A DNA stretch of 64,000 nt, taken from positions 3,876,321 through 3,940,320 of the forward strand of contig NC_020175.2 in the NCBI RefSeq assembly GCF_000224145.3, read 5' to 3'. Position 1 is the stretch's first letter; the number at the start of each line of letters is the position of its first letter. The position numbers were made by a program, and so were the translations under genes. The notes under the pieces are model-generated. The model saw only the letters and a program-made list of their open reading frames with translations. It did not search any database and was not told the DNA's origin. Of the stretch, positions 1-10,112 are shown one piece after another. The DNA comes from Ciona intestinalis (Eukaryota; Chordata; Ascidiacea; Phlebobranchia; Cionidae).

Positions 1-687
1 TGGTATTGGACGAATCGGTAAGGTTCACGCTGCTAATCTGATCAAGATACCTAAAGGTTAGTGCTGTTGTATAAAACAGAACACCCGTGCTGCAACGACT
101 GTCGTTTTCCGGATACCCGAGGAAAGATCAAGTTACATTCATACGTTATAAGTCACAAACGACGTGTATACTTTGCTGGCTGAAGTTACGATAGAGACAT
201 TTCGTTTAACTAGCAACGGTCAATAATAAGTAAGAACTATATACTTCAAGGTTATCACGCCGCAGAAATCCGAGCTAAAGTATAGTGCGTATCTATGATG
301 CTGGCCAAAACTCAATGCTCAAATTGAAACACTTCTTTGAACGAAAAAATCCCAACAATGTTGCAAAAGTGATTATAAATCGTACGATTTTTCGCATATT
401 CACTAAAATGTGTTTTTTAAACAGTGCAGATCCGCTACATTGTTGACATCTGCAAAGACGCGGTTGATGAATATATACAAAGCACAGGTTTGAAAAACAC
501 AATAGGTCTCCATCTTGATGATCTTAAAAGTGTCGCCCTTAAAGATCCAAAGTAAGTCGCATAAATATGTAGTCTATATATATAGCGTATACACATTTGC
601 GTCAAAATAATAAAGAGGTAAAAAATAAAGTCTTGATATTTATATCGACAGTTGCATTTCACTATATGTTCGTGAATCGGTTGTCAT
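1..687 (+). CDS. Extra partial copy of oxidoreductase exons 1-2
   Basis: This segment repeats 1157-1843 almost base for base (I noticed one substitution, near base 657). It holds the 3' part of exon 1 (1-56) and all of exon 2 (425-551), with the same splice sites as the complete gene that follows. It begins mid-exon at the window edge and ends in a run of N at 688. The 5' flank and start codon of the gene are only present in the second copy. The simplest reading is an assembly duplication or unmerged allele rather than a second gene. A real tandem duplicate cannot be excluded from this window alone. Confidence 0.75.
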
Positions 688-737
688 NNNNNNNNNNNNN
701 NNNNNNNNNNNNNNNNNNNNNNNNNNNNNNNNNNNNN
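688..737. other. Assembly gap (50 N)
   Basis: Run of N directly after the extra copy of oxidoreductase exons 1-2. It marks the junction between that copy and the 5' flank of the complete gene. Confidence 0.99.
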
Positions 738-1124
738 AGTTGTAAGAAATTTTAGCGCTGCAAACAGTCTATTCAGGAAGTACTTAAAGAAAATCACGGC
801 CAGGCTGCTGATATAACTATGTAACATGGTATAACTACACCACAGCCTAAATCAAGTTACAGTTTATAAAGTTCAACCGTAGACATACTCTCTGGATTGT
901 AGTAAAAGCATACAGTTTAAAGTCAATGATTAAGCTAAGCCGGGTAAAATAGAACAACTGCTGCTGTATAGCATAATTTTAAGCACATTCTGTGAGCAAT
1001 ATTATAGGCTTACTAATAGTGCCCAAGAACTAATGTATAAGCAGTCTATTATAGAGACAAGACGGTACATATGATTTAACGATTGTGAAATATTTACTGT
1101 GTTTGTTTAGTGAAGCGTTTTAAC
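738..1124 (+). promoter_or_regulatory. 5' flank of the oxidoreductase gene
   Basis: AT-rich single-copy stretch upstream of the start codon. No clear TATA box is seen. A pyrimidine-rich tract ending in AG at 1110, 14 bases before the ATG, could be a splice acceptor, possibly a spliced-leader trans-splice site since Ciona uses trans-splicing. This is inference; no 5' transcript end can be read from sequence. Confidence 0.3.
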
Positions 1125-4100
1125 ATGGGAATTTCTGAGATCGTTGCTGTTGTTGTTGGTATTGGACGAATCGGTAAGGTTCACGCTGCTAATCTGATCA
1201 AGATACCTAAAGGTTAGTGCTGTTGTATAAAACAGAACACCCGTGCTGCAACGACTGTCGTTTTCCGGATACCCGAGGAAAGATCAAGTTACATTCATAC
1301 GTTATAAGTCACAAACGACGTGTATACTTTGCTGGCTGAAGTTACGATAGAGACATTTCGTTTAACTAGCAACGGTCAATAATAAGTAAGAACTATATAC
1401 TTCAAGGTTATCACGCCGCAGAAATCCGAGCTAAAGTATAGTGCGTATCTATGATGCTGGCCAAAACTCAATGCTCAAATTGAAACACTTCTTTGAACGA
1501 AAAAATCCCAACAATGTTGCAAAAGTGATTATAAATCGTACGATTTTTCGCATATTCACTAAAATGTGTTTTTTAAACAGTGCAGATCCGCTACATTGTT
1601 GACATCTGCAAAGACGCGGTTGATGAATATATACAAAGCACAGGTTTGAAAAACACAATAGGTCTCCATCTTGATGATCTTAAAAGTGTCGCCCTTAAAG
1701 ATCCAAAGTAAGTCGCATAAATATGTAGTCTATATATATAGCGTATACACATTTGCGTCAAAATAATAAAGAGGTAAAAAATAAAGTCTTGATATTTATA
1801 TCGACAGTTGCATTTCAATATATGTTCGTGAATCGGTTGTCATTTAGAATTGTTAATTTTGTTGTTATATAAATATGCTGACGAGACAAAACGTAAAGGT
1901 GTGTTTTACACCTCGTTGCAGCACTTGCTGTGCCATTACTTATTAACCTGCTTGTTGTTAGCGGTAACTTAGTGTTTATTACAGGTTAAACAAATATGTC
2001 ATAATAAAATAAAAAGGTCGCATCACACAAACAGTTATGTGGGCTATTATATGGAAAAGATAAACCAATATAGGCCTAATAGTAAGGTGGGGGATGGGAC
2101 ACCTTTAGCATACAATATCCAAATGTCCTGATCGTGTTATAAACAATAAACAACGGTCTATAAGAATCGCGAGTATGGGGTTTTACAATTCTTTGAATGT
2201 TCTTTGTTTACTACCTAATTGGACGGGAAAATAGAATGAAAAGGTGTTCCATATTCCCCCACCCCGCTATATCAATTTTGCAGCGACCAAAATACCTATA
2301 TGAATTACCGTACAGCATGTGCGTTTTTTGTGTGTAAGACATATCCTTTGTTATAAAACTTTTTTCTAGACAAAATTTTTAACATAACTTTTACAGGGTG
2401 AACATCGTTATAATATGCACTCCTACCTGTTTTCATGAAGATCAAGTTATAGCAGCATTAGAAGCAGGTATGTTTATTTTATTTTACACACGTATCAATT
2501 ACTTTGCTTTGAAAAAAAAACATTTTCCAAAATTAAACAGGAAAATCCGTGATGTGCGAAAAACCGTTGGCGCTTACTCTTAAGTCGATAGTTCATTGCT
2601 ACCAGGTTGCACAAGAACATAAAGTACAACTTTACTGCGCTTTTAACAGAAGGTAATCGTTTTGTGATATGATAGGCTATATATACTTATAGTTGGGGTG
2701 GGATAGGATATATACCATTATACTAAATTCAATATTTTCTATACTAAACCGTATTCATATTTTCTAACCGTGTTTAACGATAAACAACAGCAATATTTTA
2801 AAGTCGCCTGACTATGATAACCTAGTCCTTATTTTCTGGTTTACTGCCAAACGGGACGTGAAAGCAGAATGAAAATATGTCCCATATTATGTTCAGGTGT
2901 CAATAGACAAGTGTTTGATAATATGTATGTTTATATTTTCGTTTATTATACGTGAATGAATGAATGAATCTTACTTGCTTTTATCCTCACATGGCCGGAA
3001 AACGACAGTCCTTATAACACGGGTGTATATTTATCTTACTTCATTAAAACTGCGATATAACATAGGTACGACTCTGGTTTCTTGGAAGCAGTTTCAAGGA
3101 AAGAGGACGAAATAGGGAGGTTGAAGTCAGTGAAGCTCACATCACGTGACTATCCTAGGAACACGATCGAATATCTTAAAATATCAGGTTGGATAAAAAA
3201 CTTTTTTCGCAAATTGTGTTTTGGTTATGTAAATTGCAAATGGGGCATGTGTATATAAATTTAAATAAATGATTTTAACTTATATCCTTGCGTGGCAGCG
3301 CAACATAAGTTGCTGTAACGCGGGTGTTCTGTTTTATACACCTCTTGTCCGCTTACGAGTTATACCACGTAAGATTGTAGGTGATTTTTTTTCTCTGAAT
3401 GGTAGACAATTTAGACAACCTATTAGAGTCGATTGGACTAAAGTAATTTAAATTTACCTTGCCGAAAGACAAACACGTATTTTTGGCATATTTTTAAAAA
3501 GTATAGTTTGCCGTTGGTTTAAAAAGACACACAAACCAAATTTATAGTAGTACACCTATAGGTAACCACACTATTACAACATATAGGTGGAATGTGTACT
3601 GACATGTGCATACATGACATTGATATAATACGGTGGATCGTTGGTCAAAACCCCATAGAGGTTTATGCTGTTGGTAAGTGTTTAATTAAATGACGTATTT
3701 AGTAGCTTGGAGCACGGCCCACTAAAGATATCTCCATTAGGCCATCGTTGGGGCGATAGTCCCTGTTTTAACTCTCTTTGTTTCATTCTCCGTGAAAATT
3801 AATTCTCTTTTTATATAGTAGGGTGGGAAAAGATGGGACACCTTTTCATTATATTTCTCATCCCATTTGGTAGTAAACAATGAGCATTTAAAGAATTATT
3901 AAACCGTAATCTCACGACTCCTACAGGCCGTTGTAAAATGTTTAAAACACGATCAGGGTATTTGGATATTATGTGCTAAAGGTGCCCCGTCTTCCCCCAC
4001 TCTAATATATATATAATATATACACAGGCCATGCCTTTTTCGACGATATTCGTGAAATTGATGACGTCGACCAACTGTTCATTACAATGCGGTTTCCAAA

Positions 4101-5302
4101 CGGTAGCATGGCGCACGTGGATGCGAATAGGGAAGCACTTTATGGACAGGATAACAGAGTAGAGGTATAATTGAATGATATGCTATAAGTATAAGGATAA
4201 AAACCCTTTCGGGTTTATTCGTACAGATTTGTGTTTGAGAGTGGATTTTTCTACTTTGTGTATGATCTGTATATGTAGCCTATACGAAATATAGGTAAAG
4301 ATAAGGACGTACTTATAAACATTTTTTTCACTAGAAAAGAAATCTTTGGTTGGGGTAAGATGGTACGCGTTTTTATTTTTTCTCGTCCTGTTATGTGGTA
4401 AACAAAAAAAATTACAGAATTTTGTAACCATATCCTCACGACTTTAAAAAGACGTTGTTAATTTAAAAAAACGTAATTAGGAAATATTATTGAATAATAT
4501 GTGCCAACATGTTACTCTACAATACTATGTTACCATAGTATACTGAAATGATAATATTATTTCAAATTATGTTTTCTTAGATTTTCGGCGACAAAGGAAT
4601 GATACAATGTAACAACCCGTTTAAGTTGGGCGTGGATATTCATACACAAGCATCTTCGTCAGCCATACGAAACAATCGGTCCGTTATCGGGAGATTCAAC
4701 GATTCCTACTACGCAGAAATATTGAGCTTTGTGGCCGCCGTTAGAGGTCTTTATTTCAAATCAAAACCAAATATTCTAACTTTAATAATAAAAATATCCG
4801 ATATAATATGGTGGGGAAAGATGGAACACGTTTTGTTTTGATTTTTGTCCCATTTGGGAAAGGCCATTCAAAGAACTTGTTATTCGTATCTTCACGACTC
4901 CCATATATAGAGCGTTATTAATGGTTTAAAACGCAATTAGGATATTTGGATAATATATGTGCTGAAGGTGTCACATCTTACTTCACAATACTGTGTATGC
5001 CCAATTTTCTCGAGATTTTGTTTAGCAACCGTGTTATAACGACTGTCATTGCGGCGCTGGTGAGAACAAACAAGTGCCATTAATTCTTTAATTAATTTGT
5101 TCATGCATCCATTCATTCGTTAATTCATATCTTTACAGGAGAAGAGAAGCTTGGTATAAAAGCAAAGGATGTAGTTTGGAATACGTTACTTTGTATTGCT
5201 TGCGATCATTCTTTAACATCTAAAAGTCCAGTCGCGGTTCAAGATTTTGTTAAAGAGAAATACTCGCATATACTACAAGCATTAGAAAAACTAGACTTAT
5301 AA
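1125..5302 (+). CDS. Gfo/Idh/MocA-family oxidoreductase (inositol 2-dehydrogenase-like)
   Basis: Nine exons give 357 residues, a normal length for the family: 1125-1212, 1581-1707, 2397-2467, 2541-2652, 3066-3187, 3587-3673, 4028-4164, 4581-4746, 5139-5302. The N-terminal Rossmann fold shows the dinucleotide loop GIGRIG at residues 12-17, followed by CTPTCFHED. The family's conserved EKP motif lies at 102-104, and a C-terminal substrate domain contains DMCIHDIDIIRW with the likely catalytic His near residue 183. Family members oxidise or reduce sugars and inositols with NAD(P). The closest remembered relatives are inositol 2-dehydrogenase-like proteins, but the substrate cannot be read from sequence. 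No signal peptide or membrane segment is seen, so it is probably cytosolic. The start is the first ATG, 33 bases before the glycine loop. A poly(A) signal AATAAA lies at 5438-5443. Several introns carry copies of the window's MITE. Confidence 0.9.
2081..2272. mobile_element. MITE family A copy, oxidoreductase intron 2
   Basis: About 190 bp whose ends are inverted copies of GGTGGGGGAAGATGGGACAC, flanked by TA-rich sequence. The interior has the family's shared words: a quasi-conserved TTTGTTTACTACCAAATGGGAC and a GATCGTGTT stretch. No coding capacity, so it is non-autonomous. The TA flanks suggest a Tc1/mariner-like origin; this is inference. Confidence 0.75.
2688..2890. mobile_element. MITE family A copy, decayed, oxidoreductase intron 4
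   Basis: Starts with a degraded GTTGGGGTGGGATAGGATA terminus and keeps the interior AACGATAAACAACAG and TTTACTGCCAAACGGGAC words. The right terminus is truncated. Confidence 0.55.
2950..3035 (+). mobile_element. SINE family fragment
   Basis: Begins with a GAATGAATGAAT run and continues through TTATCCTCACATGGCCGG and the ACGACAGTC...ACACGGGTG segment shared with the longest SINE copy at 5655-5985. Only the head portion remains. Confidence 0.6.
3266..3440 (+). mobile_element. SINE family copy, truncated
   Basis: Shares TATCCTTGCGTGG, the ACGCGGGTGTTCTGTTTTA segment, the GCTTACGAGTTA segment and TTAGACAACC...ATTAGAG with the copy at 5655-5985. The tRNA-like tail with the pol III boxes is missing. 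Confidence 0.6.
3815..4010. mobile_element. MITE family A copy, oxidoreductase intron 6
   Basis: Near full-length, both termini present (GTAGGGTGGGAAAAGATGGG at the left, CCGTCTTCCCCCACTCTA at the right), embedded in TATATA repeats. Ends 17 bases before the acceptor of exon 7. Confidence 0.75.
4347..4530. mobile_element. MITE family A copy, decayed, oxidoreductase intron 7
   Basis: Left end TTGGGGTAAGATGGTAC, interior with CGTCCTGTTATGTGGTAAAC, decayed right end around 4500-4530. Confidence 0.5.
4803..4992. mobile_element. MITE family A copy, oxidoreductase intron 8
   Basis: Left end GGTGGGGAAAGATGGAAC, interior GATATTTGGATAATATATG, right end GGTGTCACATCTTACTTC. Moderately decayed. Confidence 0.6.
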
Positions 5303-5654
5303 TATTATTGTATGTGATCTATACCGAATTGATTGTAATTATTTTTCTGAGAGAGATCTTCTAACAATTGTTTTTTTTTTGTGTATGCAACTGCAACAGT
5401 ATATACAAACTTGTAATTATCGCTTTCATGCAATCGTAATAAAGTAAAATTCCGTTTAACTCCATTGTTTTACTTGCGTCGTGATTTAAAAGTAGGGTTT
5501 ATATATTCACGAATACAAACATTTTTACCCGACACTTTTTTACCGGCATTTTACGTCCCCCGAGACTGCTACGCATATTTTTGGACGCCACAGTTCTTTG
5601 TTTTGCGTCATGGGTACTTAAGCCTGACATGGGCATTTAGTCCATATTGAATGT

Positions 5655-5985
5655 AACGAATGAATTAATGTAACTTACTTTATCCTCGCGTGGTCGGAAA
5701 ACGACAGTCGTTATCACACGGGTTTAACATATCGTGCCAGCTTACGAGTTACCATGCGTATGTTACTTTGTGGACGATTGTTATTTTTTTTATTTTCTTT
5801 TTTTATGTATGGCTGATAATTTGGACAACCCATTAGTGACCACTGGGTTGAAGCAGCAATTACCGTTAAGTGTCTTGCCCAAGGACACATACGCCAACAA
5901 TTGTAGCAGCGTTGAGCCTTGAACCAATTACCTCTGGGTTACAGACAGGCGCGCTGACCACAATGCCACGTCGCCGGGTATTAAT
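5655..5985 (+). mobile_element. tRNA-derived SINE, longest copy in window
   Basis: Runs from an AATGAAT-rich head through TTATCCTCGCGTGGTCGG, the ACGACAGTCGTTA segment, the GCTTACGAGTTACC segment and GACAACCCATTAGTGACCA to a tail. On the minus strand the tail reads like a tRNA gene: an A-box-like GGCATTGTGGTCAGCGCG and a B-box-like GGTTCAAGGCTC (complement of about 5914-5925). Many truncated relatives lie elsewhere in the window in both orientations. It may correspond to the composite SINE reported from Ciona (Cics-1); that identity is from memory and unchecked. Confidence 0.75.
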
Positions 5986-6263
5986 GTAAAAACTATGCTC
6001 AGACAAAATGTACGTGCAGCTGGCCAGCCTTGTCGGTCTCGTAGGAAAACACAAAACACACAAGTCGATGGCATTAACATATACCCGGTATAACGTAGAC
6101 TACAGCATTGTCGCCGTCTCAATATTCGTGGGAAACCGACAGCTGAAGCAAGAGTCAACTTATGCATATCTCGAGTAATTATCAACAGTTTCAGGGAATT
6201 CGTATGAACTCCCGACTTTCTCCCTAACACTTGCTTTCTATGACGCAATTAGAGAAATTTTAA

Positions 6264-6440
6264 TATATAGTGGGGTGGGGAAAGATGGGACACCTTTTCA
6301 TTTTATTTTATCGTCCCACTTGGTAGTAAACAAAGAACATTTAAAGGATTAAAAAATCGTATCCTCAAAACTTCTATTACCGTTTTTAATTGTTTAAAAC
6401 ACGATCAGGATATTTGGGTATTAAGTGCCCGTCTTCCATA
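6264..6440. mobile_element. MITE family A copy, intergenic
   Basis: Left end GTGGGGTGGGGAAAGATGGG after TATATA, interior with GGTAGTAAACAAAGAACA, right end GCCCGTCTTCCAT truncated. Confidence 0.7.
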
Positions 6441-6732
6441 TGAAAAAGAACGGTTGTGTAATAAAATCTGTCTACGCTAAGATAAATAAGTGTCACCATG
6501 TTCATTTTATAATCAACTTCTATAAATCTTATTTCCTATGTCAAAATATTTCGCATGTGTTAATAATTTATTCGTCCAGGCCAAAAACACCATTATCATT
6601 GTAGGCTATACCAATTCTCCATATACAAAAAAGTGGTGGTGACCTGTAGCGTGGGATTCGTTTCACCTGTGCTAAGTTTCGAAACACATCCAAATTAACA
6701 TTACTGTTTACATTGTAACGTCGCTAATACTG

Positions 6733-6740
6733 TATATAAA
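6733..6740 (+). promoter_or_regulatory. TATA box of chitin-binding gene
   Basis: TATATAAA lies 50 bases upstream of the ATG at 6790, in a good position for a core promoter with a short 5'UTR. Confidence 0.55.
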
Positions 6741-6789
6741 GAAGAACATCCAATGTGTGATATTCAGATCATATATTAAACCAAGTAAA

Positions 6790-9046
6790 ATGTTGTTTTT
6801 CGCTTCACTGTTTTCTGTCATTCTGCTCGCTTCTTCTGAAGGTAAAATATTTTAATTCTACAAAGCAATAAAAACTATACGTTATATTTTTTTGTATTTT
6901 GACTGGTATAACAGCGTTTATAAAGTCAATTTGAATGAATGAATGAAACTTATTTATCCTCGCATGGCGGGACAGTACTATTTGTTATAGCACGGGTGTC
7001 CTCTTTCGTACCATTTATTAAGAGTTACCACGAGTGTATATATGTAACTTTACGTGTGGTACTTTTTTAATATATAGTACTATGGAGGAAGATGGGACAC
7101 TTTTAGCGCATAATATAATATCCTGATCGTCTTTTAAACAATTAAAAACAGTCTGTGGAAGTCGTGAAGATGCGGTTTAATAATTCTTTGAATGCTCTTT
7201 GTTTACTACCAAATGGGACAAGAAAATAGAATTAAAAGGTGTCCTATCTTCCCCCACCCTACTATATGGCTGTTACTTGGATGACCGATTAACTACTGAG
7301 TAAAAATGTAATAAATACTTAGTGAACGTATTGAAAAAACCTTCTATTAAAACGCTATATATATATTTAATATTTCACTTTGTTAACATGATTAAATAAA
7401 AACTGTTCTTTTTTGCAGCTGTCACTGAAGGCCCAGCATGCGAGACCGACGAGCGTAAGTTTTATACAGTCAAATTTTGTTATTTATATAAACAGAATTC
7501 AATTACAAAGTAAGAAGTATCGCTTATACCGAAAAACAAACTATTAACTTGACGAAAAACGATTAGGTGTATTAAACGCCGTTCATGTCGTTTAGTTAAT
7601 CAAACTAATACGTTAAAAGGCTGGGGTAAGATGGTTCAAGTTTTCAATCGATTTTATCGACCCATTTAATAGTGAACAAAGAATGTTTAAAGAATTATAA
7701 ACTGTATACTCAGGATTCTTGCCAATTGGTAAAACACGCTTACAAAATATGAGATAAAATGTTCTAACATAAGGTTTTTAAAAATTAAACCTTAAAATAA
7801 GATGTACATAAGACTTCCGTTTCAATCATATAAAGGTTATCAGTGCAATGGACAGATTGGACTCACTCCTGAGCCAACCGACTGCCACGTATTCTACAAC
7901 TGCGACTTAAACATTCAAACCCCATGCCCATCGGTAAGTTGAATGAAAAAAAAATGAATAAATGTAACTTGATTTATTCTCGCGTGGCCGAAAAACGGCA
8001 GTCGTTATAGCATGCTGTGTTCTGTTTTATACAACTCGTGGCAGCTTACGAGTTGCCACGTATAACTTTGTGGGTGATTTTTCTATGTGGTTGACAATAA
8101 AGTTTTGTAACATTTACAGACCTGCCCACCTGGCTTGGCTTTCGACCCAACCATTGGATTGTGTAACTGGGAATCTTTGGTCGCCACATGCAACGTAAGT
8201 TAACATACAATATACTGATTTCATGTGATCATTATGTGCCTAATAACGTGAACAACATTAAACAGGCTATTCCACGAGCAAGAGAAGCACCAGGGCCAGC
8301 CTGCGATGATTCTGAGCGTAAGTTTTACTTTAAATTCATAAAATATAGTAGGATAAGGCCTGTTTATTTTTATCCATCTTCTCATCCAATTAGGTAGCAA
8401 GCAAAAAATTTAAATAAGTATAAAACCGTACCTCTACGAGTAAAAAATAGCGTTGTTATTGTTAAAAGCACGATTAGAAAATATGGAGTATTCTATTATC
8501 CTATCTTATCCCATACCCTATCATATAGAGTAAGTATTTCAAACCCATACGTTTCATACACAGGATACAGTTGCAATGGAGGCGTTACTGCTGTAGCCGA
8601 CCCTAATGATTGCACCGTGTTTTACAACTGCGATTCCAACATCCAAAATCCTTGCCCATCGGTAAGCAGAAAATATGCTAACTATACTATGTATTGTTTT
8701 TTGTACTTACTTTTATACGCGTAGACTATGTATATATCTAGACTAGAAAATCGTTTACAGCAGTGATAAGAAACATTGACAGTGCCGAATGTATCGCCGC
8801 GGTAAAGTAACTTTCTGGTGAAAGAATATAGCTTATTTATTTATCCTTGCATAGCGGGGCAACGATTGTTCTTACAGCACGGGCACTTTGTTTCATACAC
8901 CTCGTGCCCACTTATGATTTACTGTATGTTAACTATGATGTAGAGTAATAAAAGCCAACTTTCCACAACAGAGCTGCCCACCAGGCCTCGGATACGATGA
9001 AGCTCTTGGAGTTTGCAACTGGATGTCACAAGTTGCATCTTGCTAA
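6790..9046 (+). CDS. Secreted protein with two chitin-binding type-2 (CBM14) domains
   Basis: Seven exons give 161 residues: 6790-6841, 7419-7454, 7836-7933, 8120-8194, 8266-8317, 8564-8661, 8972-9046. The first 18 residues (MLFFASLFSVILLASSEG) form a signal peptide. Two peritrophin-A-like domains follow (about 24-87 and 97-161), each with the family signature of an aromatic pair between cysteines (DCHVFYNC, DCTVFYNC), CPPGL and a final CNW...C. Domains of this kind bind chitin or related glycans outside the cell; tunicates use them in gut mucus and immunity. Nothing else is attached, so this is a small soluble lectin-like protein. The exon sizes repeat (98, 75 then 98, 75), so the second domain arose by duplication of an exon set. 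A TATA box sits 50 bases upstream and AATAAA at 9127-9132. No closer orthologue is recognised. Confidence 0.9.
6932..7300 (+). mobile_element. SINE copy interrupted by a MITE
   Basis: The SINE head (GAATGAATGAAAC to about 7070) and its continuation (TGGCTGTTACTTGGATGACC, from about 7268) flank a complete MITE at 7071-7267. The join matches the uninterrupted SINE at 5655-5985 around GTATGGCTGA. The MITE therefore inserted after the SINE. Confidence 0.65.
7071..7267. mobile_element. MITE family A copy nested in SINE
   Basis: Both termini present (ATGGAGGAAGATGGGACAC left, CTATCTTCCCCCACCCTA right) with TA at each edge. Reverse in interior orientation relative to the copy at 6264-6440. Confidence 0.75.
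7618..7772. mobile_element. MITE family A copy, decayed
   Basis: Left end GGCTGGGGTAAGATGG, interior AATAGTGAACAAAGAATG; right end mostly lost. Lies in intron 2 of the chitin-binding gene. Confidence 0.45.
7943..8110 (+). mobile_element. SINE family copy, truncated
   Basis: Shares TATTCTCGCGTGGCCG, GGCAGTCGTTATAGCA, GCAGCTTACGAGTTGCC and GTGGGTGATTTTT with the longest copy. Lies in intron 3 of the chitin-binding gene. Confidence 0.6.
8344..8527. mobile_element. MITE family A copy, decayed
   Basis: TAGTAGGATAAGG at the left and TATCTTATCCCATACCCTA at the right are degraded inverted termini. Interior retains AATTAGGTAGCAAGCAAA. Lies in intron 5 of the chitin-binding gene. Confidence 0.5.
8828..8945 (+). 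mobile_element. SINE family fragment
   Basis: TTATTTATTTATCCTTGC, GCACGGGCACTTTG and CTCGTGCCCACTTATGA match the SINE head and middle. Lies in the last intron of the chitin-binding gene. Confidence 0.5.
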
Positions 9047-9339
9047 TAAATTCGGGTTCTTAAAAACATCAGATGCTAGACAAAGATGGAAAATTTCGTG
9101 AATAATTTTGGAAGTTTATACCGTCAAATAAATTGTCAAGTATAATTATACCTCGTTTTGTGGATTTCTCAAAAGCCTCGTCAAGAACTAAAAAAAACTT
9201 AAAAATATACCTAATACAAATATGCGATGTTGTCTCGAATGCTATTATAGTATACCTTTATCTTAAATTTAACGAAGTATAAGTTGGCCTGTCACGCTGT
9301 AGACAAAAAATAATAATCCCGTATATACAATGTTATATA

Positions 9340-9440
9340 CATATGTGGGAACTCGAAAACGGACACGAGGTGTAGGAAATAGAACACCTGCGTTATATAA
9401 CTACTTTCGTTGCCCTACCACGACAGAATAAATAAGTGCT
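9340..9440 (-). mobile_element. SINE family fragment, reverse
   Basis: On the minus strand it reads as the SINE middle and head in order, with GTTCTATTTCCTACACCTCG followed by a decayed GTCGTGG...CAACGA stretch. Confidence 0.45.
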
Positions 9441-9615
9441 ATACCAACATTTACCAAACATAAACACTACATTACGTTTATTAAATATGGAATAAGATAA
9501 CGGTCATTGCACGGTAACGACACATTAGATTTTTTAAGCAGACAAGTTTAACTGCTAAGTAACTGGAGCACTGTTTACAGAATCGGTTAGAACGGTCTTC
9601 CCAAACGATTTATAA

Positions 9616-10101
9616 ATGGAAACATTACAATTTCACAATAAACTTTATCAAAAGAAAATAAACCCAAATGGTTAACAAAGCAGAGCATTCTGTAAAACGC
9701 TGGCTTTGTCACATATACATCAATGACCATGGGTGTTGAATTGAACCTGACGAGACGATACAATTTTGCAATAAACTTTAACTACAAAAAAATGATCCCA
9801 AATGTAGGAAATAGCAGAACATTTGAAATCTTGCTTTGCCACATACACCCATGACTTTGAAGTTTTGAGTTGAATTGAACCTGACCAGAAAATACAAATT
9901 TGCAATAAACTTTAACTACTTGAAAATATATCGCAATTTGTCGACAAAACATGAGTATGAAGATTTAAATTGAATTAAACCAGAAGATATTTCGCAATAA
10001 ACCTTAACTACAAGGACAACATAACCAAAACATAACATTTGATGAATCATTGGTTCGCCAGATACACCCTTGACTGTAAAGATTTGAATTAAACCGAAAG
10101 A
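9616..10101. repeat. Four degenerate tandem units just downstream of AP3S stop
   Basis: Four units begin near 9616, 9759, 9893 and 9986 (about 143, 134, 93 and 116 bases). Each carries a variant of GCAATAAACTTTAACTAC near its start. Most carry a GCCACATACACCCATGAC-like middle, and each ends near TTGAATTGAACC...GA. They lie immediately 3' of the AP-3 sigma stop codon (10113), so they are probably 3'UTR. No function evident. Confidence 0.7.
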
Positions 10102-10112
10102 ATTTTTGATTT

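Larger units (their letters stand above)
5303..6789. other. Spacer between oxidoreductase and chitin-binding gene
   Basis: No gene seen. Holds the oxidoreductase 3'UTR with AATAAA at 5438-5443, the longest SINE copy (5655-5985), a MITE (6264-6440) and the TATA-containing promoter of the next gene. Confidence 0.7.

Noticed and set aside
4805-4841. Coding extension of oxidoreductase exon 8 past 4746
   Set aside because: The frame runs into a MITE; the GAG-GT boundary at 4746 joins exon 9 in phase with the family's sequence.
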